64,000 nucleotides of DNA from Weeksella massiliensis (GTDB lineage Bacteria > Bacteroidota > Bacteroidia > Flavobacteriales > Weeksellaceae): the NCBI GenBank assembly GCA_000751595.1, contig CCMH01000004.1, forward strand, positions 248,001 to 312,000, written 5' to 3'. Below, in pieces: positions 46,611 through 55,091 of this stretch (within the stretch, counting starts at the first letter, position 1; each line of letters begins with the position of its first letter). Position numbers and translations under genes: made by a program. The notes beneath the pieces were generated by a model that did no database searches, was not told the origin of the DNA, and worked only from the letters and a program-made list of their open reading frames with translations.

Positions 46611-46821
46611 AGGTTTTCCTTAAAAAAAATACAATCTACCTCATCTAATAAACTTCGATTCAGTGTACAATATCAATTCAATTATTTTATATTAAAAAAG
46701 ATAAAAATTGCATAATCTTATTAAAAACAACCTTTATCATACAAATAACTCTGAAAAAATGTTAATATTTTAATTTTTCTTTAAAACTTCTTACCATTAT
46801 CTTAGCGGAAATTAATACAAT

Positions 46822-47661
46822 ATGAACAAAAAATTTTACTCTCTTATTTTATTCGGATTGATGCTCGGCGCTCAATCATTAACTGCCCAAACCAAAGTCT
46901 TGTTTACCCAAGAACAAGCTTCTAACGGAAGTGCCATTAGCGCCTCTTCATCTTCAAGAACCATTCATGCAGCAGATGATTTTATTTTATCGTCTGACGC
47001 AACATTAACAAAAGTGGTTTTGCAAGGAGCACAATTAAGACAAAATCTTTCTTCGATTTTGCAATCAACTGATTTCTATATCATTGAAGAAGATGACCTC
47101 ACCACAAAACCAGGTACACAAAACGCGATTATCTTCCAATCGCTACAGACAATGGAGGGTGTAAACTTGATTTCTCAAGGGGTTGAACAAAATTTCGAAA
47201 TTGATTTAAGTAAGCACGAAATTCAATTAAAAGCAGACCGAAAATATTGGATAGTTTTTAGTGCCTACATCAATGCTGAATATCCGTCGAGTCTGACCGA
47301 TTGGCATTTCTTCCCAGCCAATAACAAGACTGGTACAAGTTTAGCAAAAGTATATACCAATGATAGTTGGACGCAACAGCCTACTGGTCTAACGTTCTCG
47401 ATCGAAGGAGAAAATGTTTTAGGAACAACGCAAATTTACAATAGTGCCTCTGCTCCATTGGCTGCAACCGTGATTACAGATGTATTAGAAGTAAAAACTA
47501 CTTATTTTCAGTCTTTGACAATTTTTGATTTGAATGGTAAAAATATAATGACTTCTGATAAAAAAATTAACCAAGTAGGATTTCTTCCTTCAGGTGTATA
47601 TTTAGGTGTTATTACCACCAAAAATGGACAAAGAATTTCGACAAAATTCATTAAAAAATAA
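46822..47661 (+). CDS. Secreted protein with type IX sorting domain
   Basis: A 279-residue protein with a signal peptide (LILFGLMLGAQSLTA, cleavage near residue 22), a beta-rich body (residues 30-195, ADDFILSSDATLTKVVLQG, FYIIEEDDL) and a C-terminal type A sorting domain (about 215-279) with FDLNGKNIM, LPSGVYLGVI and a final KFIKK. The sorting domain directs passage through the outer membrane by the T9SS found only in Bacteroidota. The body has no recognised enzyme motif. A TATCTTAG element near 46798 resembles the -7 box. Confidence 0.88.
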   Translation: MNKKFYSLILFGLMLGAQSLTAQTKVLFTQEQASNGSAISASSSSRTIHAADDFILSSDATLTKVVLQGAQLRQNLSSILQSTDFYIIEEDDLTTKPGTQNAIIFQSLQTMEGVNLISQGVEQNFEIDLSKHEIQLKADRKYWIVFSAYINAEYPSSLTDWHFFPANNKTGTSLAKVYTNDSWTQQPTGLTFSIEGENVLGTTQIYNSASAPLAATVITDVLEVKTTYFQSLTIFDLNGKNIMTSDKKINQVGFLPSGVYLGVITTKNGQRISTKFIKK

Positions 47662-47689
47662 ACGCTATTTTTTCCATTAATCAGCATAC

Positions 47690-47726
47690 AAAAACTCCGT
47701 TAAACAAAACGTTTAACGGAGTTTTT
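47690..47726. terminator. Intrinsic terminator after the T9SS gene
   Basis: Sixteen-base perfect inverted repeat (47690-47705 and 47711-47726), loop AAAAC, with A-tract and T-tract ends, 28 bases after the stop. It lies just before the first repeat array. Confidence 0.94.
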
Positions 47727-47736
47727 GTATCTTGTT

Positions 47737-47994
47737 CACTGGGTTTCGACTTCGCTCAACCCCCCTGTTCCCTGAGCCGTCCCCTGAGCCGTCCCCTGAG
47801 CGGAGTCGAAGGGGAAATCGTATTGTGGTCACTGAGCGGAGTCGAAGTGCGGTCACTGAGCTTAGTCGAAGTGCAACCACCTAAAAAACGTAGTCGAAGT
47901 GCGGTCACTGGGTTTCGACTTCGCTCAACCACCTTGCCCCCTGAGCGTAGCCGAAGGTTATAACCCTGAGCGTAGTCGAAGGGGGAGTCGAAGT
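47737..47994. repeat. REP-like array 1 (GAGCG(G/T)AGTCGAAG units)
   Basis: About ten copies, in both orientations, of a short element with core CTGAGCGNAGTCGAAG and its complement CTTCGACTNCGCTCA. They are separated by linkers such as TGCGGTCACTG and TGCAACCACCT. The element is widespread in Flavobacteriia intergenic regions. The array lies between the T9SS terminator and the lipocalin stop codon (2 bases away). An approximately 80-base block recurs in array 2 at 51868-52031 in the same orientation. Confidence 0.88.
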
Positions 47995-47996
47995 TA

Positions 47997-48548
47997 TTAC
48001 TCATGATTTGTCCATACAAGCTGAGAAATATTGTATCCCTTTTGCTGAGCATAATCAAGGAACTTTTGTTTCACATGTTGTGGTATTGTTTTATTTCTTG
48101 ATAAAATCCACATATAGTCATGTTTTTCACCAAAAATCAAAGCTGTTTCATAATCTGGATCCATCATTACTACATTATACCCTGAGTAAAATGGACCAAA
48201 AAATGATACTTTCAGGGCACTTCTATCTTTTTGGTCATTAAAAGTTGCTTTTCCTTTAGCTTCTTTCCATTCTTTTTCCTTATAGTTATAGCCTCGATTA
48301 AAAACTTCAATCATTCCTTTTTTATTTAAAAAATAGGTAGCTGAAACATGACTCAAGTCTTTTTCGTATTTGAAATCTAATCGGGCGATTTCATACCATT
48401 TTCCCATATATTGTTGCACATCAAACCCATCAATAAGCTCAACATAATCGGGTATCTGTACTTTTCTATTGTCTAACCATTCGTAAATCAATGTACCAAT
48501 GAGAGCAACGGCTAAACCAGAAATTAATTTTATCTTCAAATTTTTCAT
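47997..48548 (-). CDS. Lipocalin (Blc-like)
   Basis: A 183-residue lipocalin: after an N-terminal hydrophobic helix (residues 8-23) comes the family's first conserved region YMGKWYEIARL (near 52), then SATYFLNKKGMIEVFNRGYN, KVSFFGPFYSGYNVV and the third region WILSRNKTIP. Bacterial lipocalins bind lipids such as lysophospholipids at the envelope. Unlike E. coli Blc there is no lipobox Cys, so it is probably anchored by an uncleaved helix or exported. The ATG is next to the stop of the alpha/beta hydrolase gene, so the two form an operon. Confidence 0.88.
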   Translation of the reverse strand: MKNLKIKLISGLAVALIGTLIYEWLDNRKVQIPDYVELIDGFDVQQYMGKWYEIARLDFKYEKDLSHVSATYFLNKKGMIEVFNRGYNYKEKEWKEAKGKATFNDQKDRSALKVSFFGPFYSGYNVVMMDPDYETALIFGEKHDYMWILSRNKTIPQHVKQKFLDYAQQKGYNISQLVWTNHE

Positions 48549-49394
48549 TTACTTCGTATTGTTTATTTCTATATCCAAAAGAAAATCAATTAAATCACCA
48601 TTCAATTGATCTTTATGAGTAATATTTAGACCATGAGGCGCATCTTCATATACCAAATAAGTAGAAGGTGTGATTAACTTGGAAGCTAAATCTCCTGCCG
48701 TTTCTATAGGTACTGTTTTATCTTCTTTCCCGTGGATGATTAATGTTGGAACTTTTATCATTTTACACTCTTCTCTAAAATCTGTATTCATCCAAGCTTC
48801 TGCAGTTTTTATAGTTGCATTAGGTGAAGCATGAGATGAAATAGTAAAATCATAAGCCAATTGTTGTTTGCTTACCGTTTTATTTAGAGGCGAATAGTTA
48901 TAAAAATCTTTATGGAATTGTTTTAGAAAACCTACCCTATCATCTTTCAATTGACGTATAATTTCTTCTAAGTTTTCTTTAGGCACCCCCTTTTCATTGT
49001 CTTGCTTTTGTTTAACCAACGGAATAATAGAGCTAATGAGAGCTATTTTTGAAATAGAATGATGACCGTAATTCGTAATATAACGCACCACTTCACCACC
49101 TCCCATCGAAAAGCCTACCAAGACCACATTCGTCAATTGTAGTTCGTCTATTAGAGCATGAACGTCTTCTGCCAAAGCATCATAATCATACTTTTCCCAT
49201 GGAGCGCAAGACCCACCAAAACCTTTCCTATCATATGCAATACATCGGAAGCCTGCTTCTACAATAGCCGGTATTTGATATTCCCAAGATTCTAAACTAA
49301 GCGGCCAACCATGAATCAAAATTACTGGTTGCGCATCTTTATTACCATAATCGATATAATTTAATCGATACTCTTTTCTTGTTAGTTTACTCAT
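48549..49394 (-). CDS. Alpha/beta hydrolase, non-heme chloroperoxidase-like
   Basis: A 281-residue alpha/beta hydrolase with ILIHGWPLSLESWEYQ, YDRKGFGGS, the nucleophile elbow GFSMGGGEVVRY (Ser near 97), the acid in HGKEDKTVP and the catalytic His in DAPHGLNITHK. The GFSMGGGE form is typical of the cofactor-free chloroperoxidase / aryl-esterase group. Physiological substrate unknown. It precedes the lipocalin gene in a two-gene unit. Confidence 0.87.
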   Translation of the reverse strand: MSKLTRKEYRLNYIDYGNKDAQPVILIHGWPLSLESWEYQIPAIVEAGFRCIAYDRKGFGGSCAPWEKYDYDALAEDVHALIDELQLTNVVLVGFSMGGGEVVRYITNYGHHSISKIALISSIIPLVKQKQDNEKGVPKENLEEIIRQLKDDRVGFLKQFHKDFYNYSPLNKTVSKQQLAYDFTISSHASPNATIKTAEAWMNTDFREECKMIKVPTLIIHGKEDKTVPIETAGDLASKLITPSTYLVYEDAPHGLNITHKDQLNGDLIDFLLDIEINNTK

Positions 49395-49560
49395 TTTTGT
49401 GTTTTGAAAGGTTAATAATAATCTTTAAACAACAAGCATTGAGCCAATTCTATACAAACTATAATTAATTCGCGAATCTTTTCTTAAGATCTTAAAATTG
49501 GCCCGATTTTTACCAATAATACTTTATTAAAGAATTAAGAAACATTTACAAAAGAATTAT

Positions 49561-50790
49561 ATGGATTTACATTCTGGACTACCTTTTTGGATTGTTAAAA
49601 ATGAACTTTTCGATTATTTCCATCCTCTGGAAGACGATTATTCGATCGATGTTGCCATTATTGGTTCTGGGATAACCGGTGCGTTGGTTGCCCATGAACT
49701 GTGCGAAGCCGGTATTGAGTGTGCAATAATAGATAAACGGACACTTGTTACCGGAAGTTCTGCCGCAAGTACTGCTCAATTGCAATACGAAATAGATATA
49801 CCTTTGTGTAAATTAGTGGAGAAAGTATCAGAAAAAAGAGCTATTGATGCCTATCATAATTGTTTGCAATCGATAAAAGATTTAGAAAATGTTTTTAAAA
49901 ATAACAATATTCAAACTGACTTCCTAAACGTACCTACTGTTTTTTTAGCGAGTACAAAGCAAGATATCAAACTTTTAGAAGATGAATATGCAATGAGAAC
50001 TAAAGTCGGCTTACCGATTAATTTTTTAGATTCGAATGAATTAAAATTGTATCAAAATATTGACGGATATGCTGCATTACAGAATGATACATCTGCACAA
50101 ATGGACGCTTACAAAGGAGCAATTAAACTCTTGAAACATCATCAAAAAAAACATTCGCTACAAATATTTACCCATACTAAGGTTGACAAAATAATGGAAA
50201 CCAATGATGGTTGCGAACTCTTTACAAGTAAAGGTAAAAAAATCAAATGTAAATATGTTATCGTTGCAGCGGGTTTTGAAGCTGGTGAATTCTTGCCTAA
50301 AAAAGTAATGAATTTAATTTCCACCTACGTTATTATTTCGTCGCCAATGCCCGAAAAAAATATTTGGCCACACCGAAGTCTGATTTGGGAAAGTGCAGAT
50401 CCGTATCTGTATATGAGGACTACAAAAGATAACCGCCTGATTGTTGGTGGTGAAGATGAAGATTTCCAGAACCCAGTAAAACGAGACGATTTGCTTCGAG
50501 AAAAAATAAAAACTTTAGAACAAAAATTCAAAAAACTTTACCCAACAATTGAGTTCAAGACAGAGATGGCATGGTGCGGAACTTTTAGTTCTACAGAAGA
50601 TGGTTTGCCTTTTATGGGACCATGGAAAAAAAATAGTCGAATCTTATATGCTTTGGGATATGGAGGAAATGGCATTACCTTTTCGATGATTGCAGCACAA
50701 GTGTTGAAAAATAGTATTTTAAACAAAAAAGATGATCGAATGAATACCTTTGGTTTTTCGAGAATAGTAGATTGTAAAAAAACAAACTAA
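49561..50790 (+). CDS. FAD-dependent oxidoreductase (DadA-like)
   Basis: A 409-residue flavoprotein of the D-amino-acid oxidase/dehydrogenase fold. The FAD motif is IIGSGITGALVAHEL (about 33-47), AASTAQLQYEID follows, and the C-terminal part has GGEDEDFQNPVKR and ALGYGGNGITFSM. Related proteins often carry a C-terminal Rieske 2Fe-2S domain; this one ends without it. Substrate unknown. It stands alone, divergent from the hydrolase gene; the 166-base gap in front is A/T-rich without a recognised element. Confidence 0.88.
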   Translation: MDLHSGLPFWIVKNELFDYFHPLEDDYSIDVAIIGSGITGALVAHELCEAGIECAIIDKRTLVTGSSAASTAQLQYEIDIPLCKLVEKVSEKRAIDAYHNCLQSIKDLENVFKNNNIQTDFLNVPTVFLASTKQDIKLLEDEYAMRTKVGLPINFLDSNELKLYQNIDGYAALQNDTSAQMDAYKGAIKLLKHHQKKHSLQIFTHTKVDKIMETNDGCELFTSKGKKIKCKYVIVAAGFEAGEFLPKKVMNLISTYVIISSPMPEKNIWPHRSLIWESADPYLYMRTTKDNRLIVGGEDEDFQNPVKRDDLLREKIKTLEQKFKKLYPTIEFKTEMAWCGTFSSTEDGLPFMGPWKKNSRILYALGYGGNGITFSMIAAQVLKNSILNKKDDRMNTFGFSRIVDCKKTN

Positions 50791-50857
50791 ATTAGAGTTT
50801 CTACCAACGAAAAACAGCAGGAAATATTTACTCTAAAATATCGATAATTGATCTAAA

Positions 50858-51655
50858 TTATTCTGATTTTAAGAAGCGAAATAATATTTTTCTAACATCT
50901 TTATTATCTTGTTTTGGATCAATATAAGAATGCATTTCTTCGGGAATAGAAAGCTCGATAGGACAATATCCAAATCCTTGGTAGATACCATTTTTAATGA
51001 AAACAAGTCCTTTTTCTTGCGATGTCCTTCCTTTCAATTCAATTAAAATATCTTTTTTAGGTAAATTTATCGTACGTAAATATTGTTCTACTCTTAAATT
51101 ATAAGTTTTTACATCTTCTAAGGAAATACAGGCTCCTTTACACTCCTTTAAACTATACTGAAAACAACTAGATTTTGAAGAATACAAACCATTTATTTTC
51201 TGACATAAATTATATTTTTCGGTAATAGTAAAGAGATAATTTTTAGCTTCTTGCAAAGTCGAAAAAACAATTACTTCTTTGCCTGTATTCGATAATTTTC
51301 TAACAAGGAGAGAATCATAACCTTGTAAATTCTTTTCTTTATAAATGGAATACGAAAACTTAACTTTTCGCTGTGCACGATTAAAAATCGGTAAAAATTC
51401 TTTGATCAATTCAGACTCCCTCAGCAAGGCAATCAATTCATTTCCTGTGTTTTCATAAGTTACACGATATGTGAACATTTGAAGTTTAACTTCTTTCGTA
51501 ACTTTTGATGTAAAATGTTGAAGAAGTCTTTTCTTAATGTTTATACTTTTACCAATGTAAATTATATCATCATTTTGATTATGCAAATAATACACACCAC
51601 ATAAATTATCGGGTATCGTACGCACAATCTGTCTTAACTTATCACGAATATCCAC
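50858..51655 (-). CDS. GIY-YIG nuclease with UvrC-like Cys region
   Basis: A 265-residue protein. Residues 15-95 form a GIY-YIG endonuclease domain (GVYYLHNQNDDIIYIGKS, then the Arg in INIKKRLLQH and the Glu in LLRESELIKE). A Cys motif C-x7-C-x3-C (CFQYSLKECKGAC, near residue 162) resembles UvrC/Cho proteins. In many Bacteroidota this unit is the C-terminal half of a 450-residue protein that starts with a DEDD exonuclease; here no exonuclease frame precedes it. It may be a shortened, still functional gene or a 5'-truncated one. Confidence 0.8.
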   Translation of the reverse strand: MDIRDKLRQIVRTIPDNLCGVYYLHNQNDDIIYIGKSINIKKRLLQHFTSKVTKEVKLQMFTYRVTYENTGNELIALLRESELIKEFLPIFNRAQRKVKFSYSIYKEKNLQGYDSLLVRKLSNTGKEVIVFSTLQEAKNYLFTITEKYNLCQKINGLYSSKSSCFQYSLKECKGACISLEDVKTYNLRVEQYLRTINLPKKDILIELKGRTSQEKGLVFIKNGIYQGFGYCPIELSIPEEMHSYIDPKQDNKDVRKILFRFLKSE

Positions 51656-51705
51656 AGAGCAAAATTAAGAAAAGTAAATTATTTATGTGTTTCATACAAA
51701 ACCCA

Positions 51706-51861
51706 TTAATCTAAATTTTCTAAGCCCCAATGATTCTGTACGATTTCTATTGCATTGCCAACAGCATCGCTTAATACCACAATAAAATCATCTGTATTGG
51801 CAATGGATAAGCTAAATTTAATCGCTTCTACTTCCTTTGAAATAACGATATAAAGAAATTG
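51706..51861 (-). pseudogene. cphA: Remnant of the C-terminus of cyanophycin synthetase
   Basis: An open frame of 51 codons without a start ends in TAA at 51706-51708. Its translation contains SKEVEAIKFSLSIAN and TDDFIVVLSDAVGNAIEIVQ. This matches the last segment of the Mur-ligase-like domain of CphA (pattern EAI..AL..A...DFIVV..D.V..A...V). A stop in frame and the start of the repeat array at 51868 cut it off on the 5' side, so only about 5% of the roughly 880-residue enzyme remains. The assignment rests on pattern recognition, not on a search. Confidence 0.55.
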
Positions 51862-51867
51862 TTATAA

Positions 51868-52031
51868 CCCTGAGCGTGGTCGAAGTGCAACCACCTAAAA
51901 AAACGAAGTCGAAGTGCGGTCACTGGGTTTCGACTCCGCTCAACCACCTTGACCCCCTGAGCCGTCCCCTGAGCCGTCCCCTGAGCGAAGTCGAAGGGTA
52001 GTCGAAGGGTAGCCGAAGGGAAGTCAAAGGG
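51868..52031. repeat. REP-like array 2
   Basis: About eight copies of the same element as array 1, again in both orientations and with the same linkers. The segment from 51880 to about 51962 is nearly identical to about 47865-47949 and in the same direction. The array begins seven bases from the cphA remnant and ends ten bases from the stop of the GNAT-nitrilase gene. Confidence 0.88.
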
Positions 52032-52040
52032 AATAAATTT

Positions 52041-53585
52041 TTAAGAATCTTTTTTCTTTCCTACTTCTGAAATATTAGGCTGCACTACACGATACATATC
52101 ATGTCGGCGATCTTTCAGAGTTTTTACAGTTCCGTATTCGTGCAAATCTTTCAGCGCGTACAAATCAACATCGGTAATCAAAACCATTTCTGTATTTGGG
52201 GTTGCTTCTGATTTTACTCCATTGGTAGGAAAAGCAAAATCCGATGGCGTGAAAACAGCCGATTGAGAAAACTGAATATCCATATTATTCACGCGCGGTA
52301 GGTTTCCTACCGAACCAGCAATCGCCACATAACATTCGTTTTCGATCGCGCGTGCTTGGGCACAACTTCTTACGCGTGTATAACCGTTTTGGGTATCGGT
52401 CATGAAAGGGACAAACAATATTTGCATTCCTTGATCAGCTAAAATACGAGCTGCTTCAGGAAATTCGACATCATAACAAATCAATAATCCAATCTTGCCG
52501 CAATCGGTATCAAAAACTTTTATATCATTTCCTCCTACCATTCCATAATAACGGAATTCATTAGGCGTGATGTGCATTTTGCTGTACGAATCGAGTTGCC
52601 CGTTTCGATGACACAAAAACGAAGTGTTGTACAACAATTCATTTTCGATCGTCGGCATAGAACCTGCAATAATATTAACGTTGTATGAGATGGCAAATTC
52701 TTGAATTTTCTTCACAATTTCATCCGTCAACTCGGCCAAACGGTTCATGGCTTCAACTTCTTTCAGGTGATTGTACGGACTCATGAGTGGCGTATTGAAA
52801 AACTCTGGAAACAAAAGGAAATCGGCTCCATAATCACTCACCGTCTGCACGAAAAATTCTACCTGTTCGTAGAAATCTTGTAAATCTCTAAAAGAACGCA
52901 TCTGCCATTGTACCAAGCCCAAGCGTGTAATTCTCTTGGTAGGAGAACTCGATTTCAAGTGGGGCTCGTAATAGATATTATTCCATTCGAGAAGCGTGGC
53001 ATACTCCATCGATTCGGTATCATCTTTCAGATAGTTTTTTAATATTTTCTTTACATGAAAATCATTCGCCAATTGAAACGTCAAAGTAGAATCGATGATT
53101 TCTTTTCTTTTTACTTTGTCAACGTATTCTCTTGGAGTAAATTCAGCTGCATATTTATGATAATTCGGAATTCTTCCTCCAGCAATGATTGATTTCAAAT
53201 TCAATTCCTCACACAATTCTTTTCGTACGTCGTATAACCTCCTACCTAAACGCAATTGACGATATTGTGGATGCACAAAAATTTCTATTCCATACAAGAT
53301 ATCACCATCGGGATCGTGTTTCGTAAACTTACCATTCGAAGTTATTTCATCATAATTTGATGTATTGAGATTTACTTTTTTCGAGTTCACGATTATAGCC
53401 AAAGCAGAAGCCACTACTTTCCCATCAACTTCTACACAAAATTGTCCTTCTGGGAAAATACGCAACAATTCGAGTATATCTTCGCGTTGCCAATCTTCTT
53501 CATCGATGTTTTTATAAGCTTCTTGTTCCGATTGCAAAAGATCTTCGTAATCCTCAATCGTTAAGCGTCTAACTTGTATATCCAT
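52041..53585 (-). CDS. GNAT acetyltransferase / carbon-nitrogen hydrolase fusion
   Basis: Two domains in 514 residues. Residues 1-190 form a GNAT N-acetyltransferase with the acetyl-CoA loop RQLRLGRRLYD. Residues 215-500 form a nitrilase-superfamily hydrolase with the complete Glu-Lys-Cys triad: LLFPEFFNTPL, SKMHITPNE and GLLICYDVEFPE. The fusion is a known family in Bacteroidota and some Proteobacteria; it presumably acetylates and hydrolyses a linear amide, but the substrate is not known. The ATG at 53585 (opening DIQVRRLTIEDYEDLL) is preferred over an in-frame upstream start. Confidence 0.9.
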   Translation of the reverse strand: MDIQVRRLTIEDYEDLLQSEQEAYKNIDEEDWQREDILELLRIFPEGQFCVEVDGKVVASALAIIVNSKKVNLNTSNYDEITSNGKFTKHDPDGDILYGIEIFVHPQYRQLRLGRRLYDVRKELCEELNLKSIIAGGRIPNYHKYAAEFTPREYVDKVKRKEIIDSTLTFQLANDFHVKKILKNYLKDDTESMEYATLLEWNNIYYEPHLKSSSPTKRITRLGLVQWQMRSFRDLQDFYEQVEFFVQTVSDYGADFLLFPEFFNTPLMSPYNHLKEVEAMNRLAELTDEIVKKIQEFAISYNVNIIAGSMPTIENELLYNTSFLCHRNGQLDSYSKMHITPNEFRYYGMVGGNDIKVFDTDCGKIGLLICYDVEFPEAARILADQGMQILFVPFMTDTQNGYTRVRSCAQARAIENECYVAIAGSVGNLPRVNNMDIQFSQSAVFTPSDFAFPTNGVKSEATPNTEMVLITDVDLYALKDLHEYGTVKTLKDRRHDMYRVVQPNISEVGKKKDS

Positions 53586-53628
53586 GGTAAAAATTTGTTT
53601 AAAAAGTTTGAGTTTATTTTTCTCAAAA

Positions 53629-53665
53629 AATTTATCCAAACTTATAAAAAAAGCATGGATAAATT
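53629..53665 (-). terminator. Probable intrinsic terminator of tyrS
   Basis: Nine-base inverted repeat AATTTATCC (53629-53637) / GGATAAATT (53657-53665) with a long loop, followed by T's on the minus strand, about 30 bases after the tyrS stop. Weak GC content makes it less certain. Confidence 0.55.
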
Positions 53666-53693
53666 ATCTTTTTTCGTTCCGAAAATCCTTTTT

Positions 53694-54902
53694 CTATGAA
53701 TTGGTTAATTCGTAAAATGTTCTTTTCCCGATTTTTATTTTCATTCCTGTTTGCAAAACAATTGCTTCATTGGCATCTTCTTTCTTTTCGTTGTCAATTT
53801 GGACTCCACCACCTTCGATCAATCGACGAACTGCCGAACGAGAACTATCACTTTTTAGTTGATGACACAAATCCAACAAACTCAACTGATTGTTTTCTAT
53901 GTTTTGTAATGAATTGATGGTCACAGGTTCGAACACTTTCTCATCAAAGTTTTTGTTCTGAAATTGTGTACTGAAAAACTCCTCTGCTCCTTCTGCTGCT
54001 TGTGCATCATGGTATTGAGTAATAATATTTTTCGCTACCAATTTCTTGATTTCCATCGGATTTTCTCCCGAAGCAATTCTAATTTTCAATTGTTCTTTTT
54101 CTTCGATAGAAAAGTCTGTAGCCAAGTTGATATATTCTTCTAACAAATCATCTGGAATCGACATGGTTTTACCGAACATTTCGTTTGGTTCATCAGTAAG
54201 TCCGATAATGTTATTCATCGATTTACTCATTTTTTCTTTCCCATCTAAACCACGTAACAACGGCATACACATCACAATTTGCGGCGAAACCTCATAAGAT
54301 TCTTGCAATTGACGTCCCATAGTACAATTGAATAATTGATCGGTTCCACCCATCTCGATATCCGCTTCAATTTGGGTAGAATCATACCCCTGCAAAATCG
54401 GGTAAACCAACTCGTGCATTGCAATTGGTGTATTTTCGGTAAAACGTTTATTAAAATCATTTCTATGCATCAATTGTGCAACCGTTACACGAGATAACAA
54501 CTCGATAATAGCCGAAAAACTCAACGCATCTAACCAAGTAGAATTGTACACAATTTTTGTTTTCTCTACATCGATAATTTTAGACAACTGATCGATATAG
54601 GTTTGTGCATTATGCTGCACTTGTTCTGCACTCAAGGGTTTTCTTGCTTTGTTTTTTCCGGTCGGATCACCAATACGCGCGGTGAAACTTCCTACCAAAA
54701 TCACCACTTGATGTCCTAAATCTTGAAACTGTTTCAACTTCTTCAAAACCACCGCATGCCCCAAATGCAAATCAGGTGCCGTCGGGTCGAATCCTAATTT
54801 GATAATCAATTGACGGTTTTCTTCTTTGGCTTGTTTCAGTTTCTGATCTAATCCATTTTCGGGTAGAATAATCTCTACATTTTCTTTTAATTTTTCTATC
54901 AT
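53694..54902 (-). CDS. tyrS: Tyrosyl-tRNA synthetase
   Basis: TyrS charges tRNA-Tyr. From the ATG at 54902 the enzyme is 402 residues, with the HIGH-type motif PDLHLGHAVVL (near 42), the KMSKS motif GKEKMSKSMNN (near 230) and a C-terminal S4 RNA-binding domain (AVRRLIEGGGVQI). This is the TyrRS form with an S4 tail. An in-frame start at 54950 would lie inside the terminator hairpin and is rejected. A leader ORF with tandem Tyr codons and a terminator directly upstream indicate attenuation by tyrosyl-tRNA level. Confidence 0.96.
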   Translation of the reverse strand: MIEKLKENVEIILPENGLDQKLKQAKEENRQLIIKLGFDPTAPDLHLGHAVVLKKLKQFQDLGHQVVILVGSFTARIGDPTGKNKARKPLSAEQVQHNAQTYIDQLSKIIDVEKTKIVYNSTWLDALSFSAIIELLSRVTVAQLMHRNDFNKRFTENTPIAMHELVYPILQGYDSTQIEADIEMGGTDQLFNCTMGRQLQESYEVSPQIVMCMPLLRGLDGKEKMSKSMNNIIGLTDEPNEMFGKTMSIPDDLLEEYINLATDFSIEEKEQLKIRIASGENPMEIKKLVAKNIITQYHDAQAAEGAEEFFSTQFQNKNFDEKVFEPVTINSLQNIENNQLSLLDLCHQLKSDSSRSAVRRLIEGGGVQIDNEKKEDANEAIVLQTGMKIKIGKRTFYELTNS

Positions 54903-54934
54903 GTCGATTTCCTTTTTGCTTATTTTATTTCTAT

Positions 54935-54963
54935 AAAAAAACCCAAACATTGCTGTTCGGGTT
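54935..54963 (-). terminator. Attenuator terminator in the tyrS leader
   Basis: On the minus strand AACCCGAACA (54963-54954) pairs with TGTTTGGGTT (54949-54940) at all ten positions (one G-T pair), loop GCAA, followed by a T-run. It lies between the leader ORF and the tyrS ATG (33 bases further). No other minus-strand gene precedes it that would need a terminator here. Confidence 0.85.
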
Positions 54964-55030
54964 GTCTATGAGGTTGTCTATTTCGTAAAATCTAAAACAT
55001 ACACACGCTTACCGAACATGGAGGTCGGTA
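54954..55030 (-). promoter_or_regulatory. Antiterminator/protector segments of the tyrS leader
   Basis: Three pairing segments lie on the minus strand. Segment 1 is TACCGA (55030-55025), just after the Tyr codons. Segment 2 is TCGGTA within TGTTCGGTA (55018-55010), covering the end of the leader ORF. Segment 3 is CCGAACA (54960-54954), the 5' arm of the terminator. Segments 1 and 2 pair over six bases; TGTTCGG of segment 2 pairs perfectly over seven bases with segment 3. The 1:2 plus 3:4 (terminator) and 2:3 (antiterminator) forms exclude each other. Confidence 0.75.
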
Positions 55031-55083
55031 GAATAATACTCACTAAAAAATGGTACGCGCAATATGTTATGCATTCTTTTCAT
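55009..55083 (-). CDS. tyrS leader peptide (24 codons, tandem Tyr)
   Basis: A short frame, ATG at 55083-55081 and TAA at 55011-55009. It codes a 24-residue peptide with Phe-Phe at codons 12-13 and Tyr-Tyr (TAT TAT) at codons 16-17, in the context PFFSEYYSTD. A TATCTTTG -7 element lies eight bases upstream of the ATG. The stop codon overlaps the pairing segment that would otherwise form the antiterminator. Its position, Tyr pair and downstream structures fit a ribosome-stalling attenuator for tyrS. Too short to be called by length alone. Confidence 0.7.
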   Translation of the reverse strand: MKRMHNILRVPFFSEYYSTDLHVR

Positions 55084-55091
55084 TTCGATTA

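Noticed and set aside
54903-54950. Longer tyrS start at 54950
   Set aside because: The extra 16 codons lie in the terminator hairpin and T-run and are unlike TyrS N-termini.
54935-55091. Independent small RNA (for example 6S-like) upstream of tyrS
   Set aside because: The promoter, short ORF with Tyr pair and exclusive stems fit attenuation better. Not fully excluded, since a terminated leader would also appear as a small RNA.
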